Source: CAZVWV01 sp964631745
GTDB taxonomy: Bacteria; Bdellovibrionota_C; UBA2361; JBGSMV01
NCBI GenBank assembly: GCA_964631745.1
Contig: CAZVWV010000107.1
Coordinates: 1 to 14,426, forward strand
Direction of reading: 5' to 3'
Length of the DNA: 14,426 bases
Shown: positions 6,070 to 13,872 of the stretch, piece by piece
How positions within the stretch are numbered: the first letter of the stretch is position 1
Layout: the number at the start of each line of letters is the position of its first letter
The notes under the pieces: model-generated
Database searches by the model: none
What the model saw: only the letters and a program-made list of their open reading frames with translations
What the model was told of the DNA's origin: nothing
Program-made: the position numbers and the translations under genes

Positions 6070-6927
6070 GTGAGCAGATATATTTTTATAATATGGTTCT
6101 GTGGAGTCTCGCTAACTGCGAGCGCCCAGAGCAACTGCTCACGACTTATCTCGCTTGCGCCTAGTATCACCGAAGTCGTATCGGAGCTGGGCTTATCTAA
6201 GAATCTAATCGGCGTGTCTAGGTACGATAAAGCGAGTGAACCCTTGAAAGGCCTTCCCCGTGTGGGTGGGCTTATGGATCTGAATCTTGAAGTTATAGCC
6301 TCGTTACGCCCAACACTTGTACTTGGGCTGGACGAGCAGAGCCCGGATCTTGCTAAGCTGCAAGAGCTTGATTTGGAGACTCTCACACTAAATCATAAAT
6401 CTATCTCCGGAATAATAGAATCGATCAGGAGCATCGGAGCCAGCTGCGAGTTGCAAGCCGCGGCGTCTACGCTTTCTAAATCCCTTGAAGCTCAGCTAGC
6501 TGATTACAAAGAGCGCGGGGCGCGTTTGCCCAAGCAGCGCGCGCTTGTTTTGATAGGCGATAGCGGCGCCAAGCGGCTTCGAGATCTTTTTATTTCCGGG
6601 AACGACGGCTATTTCAGCGGCGCTTTGCAGATTCTTGGCGCTACAAACATATACGGGAAACGCACGGGTGGTTTGGCCACGGTATCTTTGGAAACTATTA
6701 TGAGTTTAAACCCGGCGGTTATATTCATCGTGGCCTCGAATGTAGAAGGGCTTGAGATAGACAAGGCCGGAATTGTCGCTGATCTGGCTGAGTTTCCGGA
6801 GATTGACGCTGTGAAGACCAAGAGAATTTATTTCTTGGAGAAGGACTATGCCTACACACCCGGGCCTAGATTCCCGCTTCTATTGGCAGAGCTTCTGGCG
6901 GATTTGCGAAAGGGAGCGGTCTCATGA
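6070..6927 (+). CDS. btuF: Periplasmic cobalamin-binding protein BtuF
   Basis: A 285-residue class III periplasmic binding protein. A signal peptide (MSRYIFIIWFCGVSLTASA) is cleaved before QSNC. The TroA/BtuF-like fold begins with RLISLAPSITEVVSELGL, GVSRYD, LPRVGGLMDLNLEVIASLRP and LVLG. A long bridging helix (about residues 115-150) joins the two lobes. The second lobe has LVLIGD, GATNIYG, VSLETIMSLNPAVIFIV and a C-terminal PRFPLLLAELL. No lipobox is visible, so the protein is probably soluble rather than lipid-anchored. The start is GTG with AGGGG 9 nt upstream, 23 bp after btuB. It overlaps btuD by 4 nt (ATGA). It would hand corrinoid from BtuB to BtuCD. Siderophore-binding paralogues share this fold. 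The riboswitch decides for B12. Confidence 0.87.
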   Translation: MSRYIFIIWFCGVSLTASAQSNCSRLISLAPSITEVVSELGLSKNLIGVSRYDKASEPLKGLPRVGGLMDLNLEVIASLRPTLVLGLDEQSPDLAKLQELDLETLTLNHKSISGIIESIRSIGASCELQAAASTLSKSLEAQLADYKERGARLPKQRALVLIGDSGAKRLRDLFISGNDGYFSGALQILGATNIYGKRTGGLATVSLETIMSLNPAVIFIVASNVEGLEIDKAGIVADLAEFPEIDAVKTKRIYFLEKDYAYTPGPRFPLLLAELLADLRKGAVS

Positions 6928-7709
6928 GCGCGCTGCTTCAAGTGCAAAATCTTTCGGTCAGAGTCGCGGGAGTTTCGCTTCTCACAGATCTGAGCTTTGA
7001 ACTTAAGAAAGGGGAGACTGTTGCGCTAATAGGCCCAAATGGTGCGGGCAAATCCACGCTGCTAAGAGCGCTAATAGGCGTGTATGCGGAGAGCGCCGGG
7101 CAAATGGAACTGGACGGTAAAAACATAAAGAATCTCACCCGACTAGAAATTGCAAGGCAGGCTTCGTATCTGCCGCAAAGTTTTCAGCCCGTCTTTGATA
7201 TGAGTGTCGATGATTTTATGGCACTAGCAACGTTTGCAAACGAGCAGCGCCAGCGAGCCTGGTTCCCTGAATCCAGCCCCAGCCAGAGTCGCATCGTCTC
7301 AACCGATGCACTCAGCGAATGCGGTCTTGTAGGCTTTGAGCGCCGCATGCTCTCGTCTCTTAGCGGTGGAGAGAGGCAGCTTGTATTAATTGCAGCCTCG
7401 CTCTGTCAGGGGGCTAAGCTTTTGTTATTTGACGAGCCCGCCACCTACCTAGATCCCACCTACGCTGAGCGCGTTTTTGACGTTATCAAGAACTTGAGTT
7501 TGCGTCATGAATACACCGTGGTATTTGCCACTCACGATATTAATTCCGCTTTATTGAACGCCGCGCGCGTGCTCGCAATTCGTGATGGAAAGCTTTGTTT
7601 TGACGGTGAGTCTTCAGGCTTAATAGCCTCCGGAATCCTAGACTCTCTCTTTGAAAAAAGATTTGTAACGGTGAGGCATCCAACCTCAGGGCAGGAGCTG
7701 GTGCTATAA
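6924..7709 (+). CDS. btuD: Cobalamin ABC transporter ATPase BtuD
   Basis: A 261-residue ABC ATPase of the FecE/BtuD group with every motif in place. Walker A is GPNGAGKST (37-45), the Q-loop is YLPQ (Q85), the signature LSGGERQ (146-152), Walker B LLLFDEP (166-172), and the D-loop LDP. The switch histidine is FATHD (H204). No key residue is missing. Two copies should dimerise under the BtuC permease on the cytoplasmic face and power corrinoid import by ATP hydrolysis. The ATG overlaps the btuF stop (ATGA) and the stop overlaps the btuC start (TAATG), indicating tight translational coupling. The fold alone could also serve iron siderophores. Operon context makes B12 the best assignment. Confidence 0.9.
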   Translation: MSALLQVQNLSVRVAGVSLLTDLSFELKKGETVALIGPNGAGKSTLLRALIGVYAESAGQMELDGKNIKNLTRLEIARQASYLPQSFQPVFDMSVDDFMALATFANEQRQRAWFPESSPSQSRIVSTDALSECGLVGFERRMLSSLSGGERQLVLIAASLCQGAKLLLFDEPATYLDPTYAERVFDVIKNLSLRHEYTVVFATHDINSALLNAARVLAIRDGKLCFDGESSGLIASGILDSLFEKRFVTVRHPTSGQELVL

Positions 7710-8692
7710 TGAAGCGGGAAACTAAACTGCTTGTGATTATTTTATGCTCCCTTGTGGTGCTGATTCTCTGCCCGTTTCTGGGGAGCATGGGCGCTACGCT
7801 GGATCTCAGCGATCCCACTAAGTACCACATCTGGTCCAGTATCAGGGTTCCGCGGGTGCTGTTTGGCTTTATTGTGGGCGGCGGGCTAGCGCTGGGCGGA
7901 TTGGTATTTCAAGCGCTTTTTGCCAATCTGTTAGCGTCGCCGTTTACACTGGGAGTGGCAAGCGGCGCGGCTTTTGGCACGGCTCTTTACTATAATTTGG
8001 CACTGCCCGTGGCCTTTCTCGGTGTGAGCGCAGCTTGCGTTTCCGGCATGGCAGGGGCCCTACTTGCCACGCTGCCGGTTTTCTTCGCATCCCGATTTAT
8101 AAAACGCCCTGGCTCAACTGAGATATTATTGTCCGGCGTAGTACTAAGCCTATTTTTTTCAAGTCTAATAGTTTTTATCCAGTGCATCAGCGATTTTACC
8201 GGAGTTGTAAAAATCACACGCTGGCTGATGGGAAGTTTCGAAGTGGTGGGGTACTCATCAGTCAAGGGAGTAGCGGCAATAGTCTCGCTCGCCCTGGCTT
8301 TTGTATTCCTACGATTTCGAGAGCTAGATCTCTTTATTTTAGGCGAAGAGCTAGCGCTCTCACGTGGCCTAGATGTAAAGCGCACGCGCTCAACACTTTT
8401 TCTTGTGACATCATTAATGGTTGGCGGCATCGTTTCGTTTTGCGGGCCCGTCAGCAGCGTAGGGGTAATCTCGCCCCATATCGCAAGATTTTTAGTGGGT
8501 GTAAATCACAAGCTATTAATCCCAGCCGCATTCTTTATGGGCGGCGGTTTTGTGGTGCTCTGTGACACAGTAGGCCGCACTATCATCGCGCCGTATGAAA
8601 TTCCGGTGGGCGTAATCACAGCGCTGATTGAGGGCCCCTTCTTTTTATGGCTGCTGTACGGCAGGCGCGGATTGAAAGTCTTTAGCGTCTAG
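7709..8692 (+). CDS. btuC: Cobalamin ABC transporter permease BtuC
   Basis: A 327-residue FecCD-family integral membrane protein, the usual length for BtuC, with about ten hydrophobic segments. Family landmarks are RVPRVLFGFIVGGGLALGG, VFQALFANLLASPFTLGVAS and the LLSGVVLS stretch. The cytoplasmic coupling region FCGPVSSVGVISPHIARFLVG precedes DTVGRTIIAPYEIPVGVITAL. The last helix is GPFFLWLLYGRRG. It forms the inner-membrane channel as a dimer with two BtuD subunits. The ATG shares one base with the btuD stop. It is the last gene of the operon. The hairpin repeat that follows at 8701-8764 has no T-run, so no convincing terminator is seen. Confidence 0.9.
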   Translation: MKRETKLLVIILCSLVVLILCPFLGSMGATLDLSDPTKYHIWSSIRVPRVLFGFIVGGGLALGGLVFQALFANLLASPFTLGVASGAAFGTALYYNLALPVAFLGVSAACVSGMAGALLATLPVFFASRFIKRPGSTEILLSGVVLSLFFSSLIVFIQCISDFTGVVKITRWLMGSFEVVGYSSVKGVAAIVSLALAFVFLRFRELDLFILGEELALSRGLDVKRTRSTLFLVTSLMVGGIVSFCGPVSSVGVISPHIARFLVGVNHKLLIPAAFFMGGGFVVLCDTVGRTIIAPYEIPVGVITALIEGPFFLWLLYGRRGLKVFSV

Positions 8693-8700
8693 TGAAGTAG

Positions 8701-8764
8701 GCCAGGCGTTCCCGCCTGCCGATGTTTATAGTAGCAGTGCTGGGTAAGGGCGGAGCCGCCGCCG
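8701..8764. repeat. Dispersed intergenic repeat, copy B
   Basis: CAGGCG (8703-8708), loop TTCC, and CGCCTG (8713-8718) form a perfect hairpin. The following segment 8718-8764 aligns with positions 1-46 of the window. A second small hairpin, GGCG/CGCC (8749-8752 with 8757-8760), lies in the GC-rich part, at the same relative place as GGC-GAA-GCC (31-39) in copy A. It sits 9 bp after the btuC stop and may protect the transcript end, but that is inference. Confidence 0.6.
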
Positions 8765-9115
8765 CCTCTAGTGTCACCTGGACTCACAGTTTATGGACGC
8801 AGTGGATGCTTGGTGACATTATAGGAGGAACGATGCTTAAGGCTGCTTCAGATGGCGGATGAAATCCGCGCGTTCAGAGATTTAGATGCGGCTAGGGCCT
8901 AAGATCGAAGAACAGCAAGTACGGGTATCTGAACTTTCTCGTTTGACGGCATGATAAAATTATTTGAGGCGCTGCTTGACCGTGGTTACTCTTGTTAAAA
9001 TTCGTATCGAATAGCAGTTTATTTACATAGACTTAGTGGAATTGATCAGGATATTGAAGGTTGCCCCAGATATAAACCGTCTGAGGCGTCGGTATCGACC
9101 TAAACCAATTGCTGG
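8765..9115. pseudogene. Gap with probable decayed coding sequence
   Basis: No intact gene is seen between btuC and the next gene. A strong AGGAGG (8823-8828) precedes ATG 8833, but that frame stops after nine codons. Short protein-like frames then follow in different registers: 8852-8902 (MADEIRAFRDLDAARA), 8886-8954 (with GPKIEEQQVRVSELSRLTA) and 8951-8998 (MIKLFEALLDRGYSC). A last stretch before 9119 can be read as VELIRILKVAPDINRLRRR. A strong ribosome site leading into frame-broken text suggests an eroded gene, but I cannot name the parent family. It may equally be chance. Confidence 0.3.
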
Positions 9116-10639
9116 TTATTGAGTAGTAGAGGAGAGCGAATTCTTGAGTGTTTCGATTCGAGTCAGCGCCGAACGGAGCTCGCCTTCAAGCGCTAGAATC
9201 TCCGAGAGGACATCACCGGATGAGGAAGTGCTGGCGCTATGATCGCCGCGGAGCCATAGATCGAACTCATCACGGGTTCGGAATTCCACGACCTCCTTAG
9301 TGTGGCCGTTCACTACAGCCGTCGCTACGACACCGTTGAAGCGCTGAGTGGTAATAGTGTACTTCCACCACAGCTCCCCATTGGGCATCGCCAGATAGAT
9401 GCTCTCGACGACTCGGAAGTTGCCTGAAGCACCTTCTTTGTATTCGTGCTCTACCCAGTTGTAGCCACGAAGGCTTTTCACATATTCGATTCCACGTTCT
9501 GGTCCCACGATACCCGCTTGCTCATTGTATTCGTAGTACGTAAGGACGCCCGTATGGGCATCTACGTAATAGACACGGAATAGCGCATGGGATCCCCCTT
9601 CAGCACGCGTTGCTACGACGTGATAGACATGTCCATCGTTGCCTCGAATGAAGTAGGGCATTTGGTTTCGCCCAGGCAATTCAGGGATTTCTATTTTCCC
9701 TGGTCGCCTGACGAACCCGCTCAACACCCCCTGGTCGAATTTCTGAACTTTCACGATCGTCAGAGCAAGGCTGATGGGGTGAAGGAGTTGTCCCGCGAAT
9801 CGCGTATCGTTCAGTAGCTCGTCAACGGTTACTTCCCGCATCGCGCCGTCCGGATTCACGATTGTAGCGCCCGCCCAGTAGGGGACCCAAAAGCAAGGGA
9901 ACTCGTAACGGTACTTCACTTTGCAGGCGACAATCACTATTGAGTCTGGGTTGGTTGGATCTGCAGGAAGATAGTATACATCGGAGTAATCGCACCACCT
10001 GTCCTTCGAATACAGATTTCGCCGGAGATTGTCCAACCATTGCATTTCTTCTCCGACCTTGAATTTTTCCTTGATACGCCTCACTCGGTTTGCCGACTCG
10101 ATCTCTGGGCGGTCGTCAAATATCATGAACCCATCGTTCTCTTGGGTCCAATGCATCCAAAAACCGTCAGGTGTAATTGGTACTACGTACCCCACACCTT
10201 GCCCCATGTTCACCGCGTGAACATGTTCCAGCTCCACAGTGAATTGGGATGAATTGAATCCATTCACCATGTCGTTGTGGGCCACTTCGAGCGGCGTAAA
10301 ACGCACAGCTTCCAGATCTACAGGAACGAGACTGTTTCGGCTTTGCGCCTTATAGCTCTGGCAGATCTTCCAATCGGAGGTTCCCGAGATTACGATCGGT
10401 CCCATGAGCGCGAACCCGATTAGCCCGAGCACCCCGTAAACGACCGCCATCGCCGGACGCTCTTCCCATATGGAAAGGGCGAGCATCACGAGGCCCGCAC
10501 CTACTGCCACCGAGACTAGGTCAAATACGTGAAGCCAAAGCCCCTTGTAGAGCAGTGTATTGGTGGCTCCTGGGAAGAAAGCAATCATTCCAATCAACGC
10601 TAGAAGCGCGATCACACCATTGGCTAACCACACCTTCAT
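9116..10639 (-). CDS. Membrane protein of unknown function paired with M48 protease
   Basis: A 507-residue protein with three N-terminal hydrophobic helices (about 6-23, 33-57 and 62-86). A large soluble domain (about 90-470) and a short heptad-like helical tail (about 475-507) follow. The soluble part contains VGYVVPITPDGFWMHW, CFWVPYWAGATIVNPDGAMR, MPYFIRGNDGHVYHVVATR and YYVDAHTGVLTYYEYNEQAG. The text YxVPxxPxGFxxW, a VNPDG-type strand and a YVDAxTG strand recalls large uncharacterised membrane proteins in which PepSY-like strands follow N-terminal helices. I offer this only as a weak resemblance. Its ATG overlaps the stop of the M48 protease gene by 4 nt (ATGA). The pair is therefore translated together, and this protein is a likely partner, substrate or regulator of the protease. 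Function not assignable. Confidence 0.8.
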   Translation of the reverse strand: MKVWLANGVIALLALIGMIAFFPGATNTLLYKGLWLHVFDLVSVAVGAGLVMLALSIWEERPAMAVVYGVLGLIGFALMGPIVISGTSDWKICQSYKAQSRNSLVPVDLEAVRFTPLEVAHNDMVNGFNSSQFTVELEHVHAVNMGQGVGYVVPITPDGFWMHWTQENDGFMIFDDRPEIESANRVRRIKEKFKVGEEMQWLDNLRRNLYSKDRWCDYSDVYYLPADPTNPDSIVIVACKVKYRYEFPCFWVPYWAGATIVNPDGAMREVTVDELLNDTRFAGQLLHPISLALTIVKVQKFDQGVLSGFVRRPGKIEIPELPGRNQMPYFIRGNDGHVYHVVATRAEGGSHALFRVYYVDAHTGVLTYYEYNEQAGIVGPERGIEYVKSLRGYNWVEHEYKEGASGNFRVVESIYLAMPNGELWWKYTITTQRFNGVVATAVVNGHTKEVVEFRTRDEFDLWLRGDHSASTSSSGDVLSEILALEGELRSALTRIETLKNSLSSTTQ

Positions 10640-11520
10640 TGTCTTGCTCCCTCTTCGGTATCCTCGCCTGCGGCAAGGGTTTTAAGTGCGTTTAATCGCG
10701 TCGCCATTCGCGGGTGACTGATGAACAGATCCGTGAGTATCGTTTCGGACGCCCCTCCTTGTCCGTGAGCTATGCGTGCATGTTCAAGCTTTCCGAGTGC
10801 GGTCATTAGCGGAACTGGAGTCCCCACGAATAGACTGCCCAGGGCATCCGCAGCTCGCTCGCGCTCTTGGGATATAGCGCTTCGACCAACTGGTATGACG
10901 AACTTAGCGAAGAGATACATGAGGGCGCCAACCGCTAATGCGAATGGGCCCTTTCCGAGTGCGGTTCTTCCGCCTAAAAATCGCTTGGACAGCTCCTCGG
11001 CTCCTCCCGTAATGAGAACGATGACGGTCATTAGGCCCACATCGAATGAACGGAGATGACCAAGTTCATGCGCCACCACCGCTTTTAGCTCCTCTTCATC
11101 CAGGAGTTGATATAGCTCGGCAGTGATGCCGATTGCACAAAGACCGGGTATACCGATCCCATATGCGCAAGCATTCGGTAAGCCACCGAACTTCAAGATA
11201 TAGAGTCTAGGCCGCGGCAAGAAGCGCCAGTGTTTCGAGAAAAGGTCGTTTGTCACAGCCACGAACCGAGGGAATTCTTCGACATCTACAACGCGGGCAC
11301 GGCCGAGGAGATTCACGATTACCTCAGATAATGCCCAAACTAGCAAGGCCGTCCCCGCAGTCCCCATCAGAACAGATATCAATAGTCGTGCCCCAAGAAA
11401 GCGTGCCGTTAGAGCGCCCATGATAGTCATGACCATGACCATCGTTGTGAGAGCGATCAGAGTATGGCTCCAGCTTTCCAGCACACGCAGTATCACTTTT
11501 CGAGTGCTGACTTTCGTCAC
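10636..11520 (-). CDS. HtpX-like M48 membrane metalloprotease
   Basis: A 294-residue zinc protease. Two N-terminal hydrophobic helices (about 19-38 and 46-72) precede the catalytic domain. The zinc motif is VVAHELGHLRSFD (H151, E152, H155). The third ligand is probably E221 in RERAADALG, the ExxAD pattern of M48 enzymes. Two more hydrophobic stretches lie between (about 160-172 and 192-212). The end carries the typical ISHPRMATRLNAL. HtpX-type enzymes degrade misfolded membrane proteins from the cytoplasmic side. Length matches E. coli HtpX (about 293), but orthology is not proven, so no gene symbol is given. The start is GTG with GGGAG 9 nt upstream, and an in-frame TGA directly precedes it. 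It is the first gene of a two-gene operon. Confidence 0.88.
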   Translation of the reverse strand: MTKVSTRKVILRVLESWSHTLIALTTMVMVMTIMGALTARFLGARLLISVLMGTAGTALLVWALSEVIVNLLGRARVVDVEEFPRFVAVTNDLFSKHWRFLPRPRLYILKFGGLPNACAYGIGIPGLCAIGITAELYQLLDEEELKAVVAHELGHLRSFDVGLMTVIVLITGGAEELSKRFLGGRTALGKGPFALAVGALMYLFAKFVIPVGRSAISQERERAADALGSLFVGTPVPLMTALGKLEHARIAHGQGGASETILTDLFISHPRMATRLNALKTLAAGEDTEEGARQ

Positions 11521-12005
11521 TCACTCACTCTCCCTTCTGCCCGTGTCCAGGATTGTTAAAGAACGTTTGAGGCCTATACTGGCCCTAAAACAAGTGCCTA
11601 TTGGCAAACCTTTGTCGAATTTTAAATTTTACCAGGATGTTATGCGCTATGCAAAACAACGTTCGGTAGATTTGGTCCCTGGGTTAGCGGTGGAAAGATT
11701 GCGTTGCGCCATTTATTCTTGCGGCTACCGGCATAAGTACAAATTATCGCGGCCACTGGTGGCGGCCGATAAGGTTAAGGCGCATCGCGATTGGCTTAGA
11801 TTCTAAACATAACGCCCCAGGTTGGATGAATACAAACTCGTACAAGCCCAAAGCGCTGTGTCGGAATCGAAATCATCGGCGCGTAAACTACCCAAACCTT
11901 ACACAACGCTCTGCAGAAAAAGCTCTGCCATAACCAATGCTTGCTTTAGCACTTCGGAGTGGAAATAATACTCCTTTAACAAGTCCTAGAGGGCAGGAGA
12001 TTCTT
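11521..12005. other. Divergent intergenic region
   Basis: This stretch separates the minus-strand protease operon from the plus-strand secreted protein and must hold both promoters. For the plus-strand gene a weak candidate is TTGCTT (11941-11946), 17 nt, AATAAT (11964-11969). The ribosome site AGGAGA is at 11995-12000. I could not pick a convincing promoter for the protease. Apart from the doubtful frame at 11543-11806 I see no gene, RNA gene or long repeat. Confidence 0.4.
11543..11806 (+). CDS. Possible 87-aa protein or gene remnant
   Basis: An open frame from GTG 11543 encodes 87 residues, basic and rich in aromatic residues. The part from about 11618 onward (FYQDVMRYAKQRSVDLVPG, then LRCAIYSCGYRHKYKLSRP and KAHRDWLRF) looks more protein-like than random translation. 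No convincing ribosome site precedes GTG 11543 or the internal GTG 11594. I do not recognise a family. It may be the C-terminal remnant of a larger gene or a chance frame. The span also holds a perfect small palindrome, GCCAC-TG-GTGGC, near 11753-11764. Confidence 0.3.
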   Translation: MSRIVKERLRPILALKQVPIGKPLSNFKFYQDVMRYAKQRSVDLVPGLAVERLRCAIYSCGYRHKYKLSRPLVAADKVKAHRDWLRF

Positions 12006-13748
12006 ATGATTCCAATGATTTCGAGATTCACGGCTGTGCTTTTTATGGGAGTCTTTTGGACCTGTCAGGCGTTTGGGCAGGTTGAGAACTTCGATAGCCT
12101 TGCCGTCCCGGCCTTGCCCGAGGGGTGGTTTAGTACCATCACTGGTAATGACACGGCGCCCCGGTTCATTACTGCCAACAATTTTTCCGATACGGCGCCC
12201 AATAGTTTATTTGTTGCTGGATTTAATTCCGTCAATCGCACCATGATCCATTCTCCGCAGTTCTTTACCCCAAAAGTGCCAACGCAAATTATCTTTCGGC
12301 ACAAGTTTGCTTTTGAGCATGGGCCCACTGCAAATTATGATGGCGCGCAGCTTTTTTATGTCCCGGATGCTCTTGGTTCTTATGGATCTAATTATGAGTG
12401 GACTGTGCAGGCTGGGAGTTTCTCGCAGGGTGGATACACCGGAACGGTTGATAATTTGCACAACAACCAGATCGGGGGATTGTCGGCTTGGGTTGGGGAC
12501 CAGAGCACTTTTACTACGGTGACAGCAGACCTACCCATCAATCCGGCTACTACGGCAGCTCAAATTGGTTGGGCGTTGTTTTCGGATAATAGCGTCTCGT
12601 CTCAGGGCTGGTGGATCGACTCAGTAGCTATCAATCCCTCGGTCAATTTAAAAGTTGAACAGAGCCAGGTTGGTGTGGCCTATCTCGGCTCTGGACTTAC
12701 GGTAGTAACCTCTGTGACCAATACCTCAGGCACGGTAGCAACGAACGTGAAACTTCATCAGACGGTGCCACAAGATACATCAATTGTTGCGGCTGCGGTA
12801 AGCTCCGGCGCATTGGTGCAGGGGACCCGCATCTTGGATGCTACTTTTCCGACGATTTTGCCGGGAGCGACAGCAACTTTAAATCTTACTGTGAATGTTC
12901 CGAGCTCTGTTTCATCGGCAACATTCCTAGAGGTAACTTCCGGCGACAGTCTTCAGCGCAGAACATTTCCACTCCGCCATCTTGCTTTTACTCCTTCTCT
13001 GCAAGGTAACTTACCTTCCCAAGCAATAATCTCCTTTGATTTTGTGTCACCCACTGATGACGCGTGCCAAACACAGGCGCTAGGCTCGAGCCCTATCGGC
13101 AAGATTGGTTTCACTAATCGCGGCACCTGTACGCTTGAAGAGAAGATTAAGAATCTTCAATTTGCCGGAGAAGTCGCAGCGATCATCTTAGATGATACTA
13201 ATGATCCCGTTGCCGCCAGCGGCTCGAGCGCTGGAATAACCATACCGGCATTTCTAGCTCAAAGCGGAGATAGATATTTATTAAATCAGGTCGCCTCGGC
13301 CGGCCTTGATGTTGCTCTACGTTCAGTGGGCGGAGCCCTGAACTTTAACGCCGCAGTACTTGGTGACCAGTTCGATCCTAATGCGCTAAACAATAGCTCA
13401 TCGATGTTGGTTGCAACTGTAACCGACACGCGCCAACAGGATTTCGTGGCATCGCTTGTTCAAGCGAAAAGCCTGCTTAAAGGATTAAAACTTGGGACCA
13501 ATAAACGCAGCAAGCGCAAGATGGCTGAGAGAGCCAGAACGTTAAAAGCTTTGATGCAAAATATTAAGGCCACGCAGGCCACCATCGCAGGGCTGCTTCC
13601 CGCGGTGCAGATTACCTCAGCCATAAATTCAGCCAGCAAAGCCGTGCTAAAGGCCGCCCGCTTACAAAGCCGGACTTTCACAGCCGACAAAGCCAAAGCG
13701 CTAAAAGCCTTGGAGAAAGCGCGCAAGCTGGGAGCTTCGGGGCTGTAG
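12006..13748 (+). CDS. Secreted protein with PA domain and Lys/Ala-rich tail
   Basis: A 580-residue exported protein. The signal peptide (MIPMISRFTAVLFMGVFWTC onward) is likely cleaved after QAFG. Residues about 25-215 resemble a choice-of-anchor-J/MAM-like jelly roll (ENFDSLAVPALPEGW, LSAWVGDQSTFTTVTADL, GWWIDSVAINP). Residues about 215-320 resemble a DUF11 beta-sandwich (VTNTSGTVATNVKLHQTVPQ and a LPGATATLNLTVNVP strand). A protease-associated (PA) domain follows (about 350-455): PIGKIGFTNRGTCTLEEKI, FAGEVAAIILDD and GITIPAFLAQSGDRYLL. The pair DDACQ...GTC may form a disulfide. The last hundred or so residues are helical and rich in Lys, Arg and Ala. No protease catalytic domain is visible, so the PA domain may act in binding. 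ATG 12006 follows AGGAGA by 5 nt. An upstream in-frame ATG (11937) has no signal or ribosome site. Confidence 0.85.
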   Translation: MIPMISRFTAVLFMGVFWTCQAFGQVENFDSLAVPALPEGWFSTITGNDTAPRFITANNFSDTAPNSLFVAGFNSVNRTMIHSPQFFTPKVPTQIIFRHKFAFEHGPTANYDGAQLFYVPDALGSYGSNYEWTVQAGSFSQGGYTGTVDNLHNNQIGGLSAWVGDQSTFTTVTADLPINPATTAAQIGWALFSDNSVSSQGWWIDSVAINPSVNLKVEQSQVGVAYLGSGLTVVTSVTNTSGTVATNVKLHQTVPQDTSIVAAAVSSGALVQGTRILDATFPTILPGATATLNLTVNVPSSVSSATFLEVTSGDSLQRRTFPLRHLAFTPSLQGNLPSQAIISFDFVSPTDDACQTQALGSSPIGKIGFTNRGTCTLEEKIKNLQFAGEVAAIILDDTNDPVAASGSSAGITIPAFLAQSGDRYLLNQVASAGLDVALRSVGGALNFNAAVLGDQFDPNALNNSSSMLVATVTDTRQQDFVASLVQAKSLLKGLKLGTNKRSKRKMAERARTLKALMQNIKATQATIAGLLPAVQITSAINSASKAVLKAARLQSRTFTADKAKALKALEKARKLGASGL

Positions 13749-13872
13749 TGCGAATGGGTCGTGGGAAGGTTGCAGCGCTAGTGGAAAGCAGCTTGGAACA
13801 CGCAGCGCCATTTTTAAAATGGTAAGCCCCTCTCTCTTCCCGCCGCTGGCTAACGACAATACTATCAGCACT

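Noticed and set aside
7990..8430. 146-aa minus-strand frame opposite btuC
   Set aside because: It lies wholly antisense to a clear FecCD permease and has no domain or start signal.
11420..11542. 5' extension of the 11543-11806 frame
   Set aside because: This part is antisense to the start of the M48 protease gene and reads as its mirror. Only the part beyond the protease start deserves mention.
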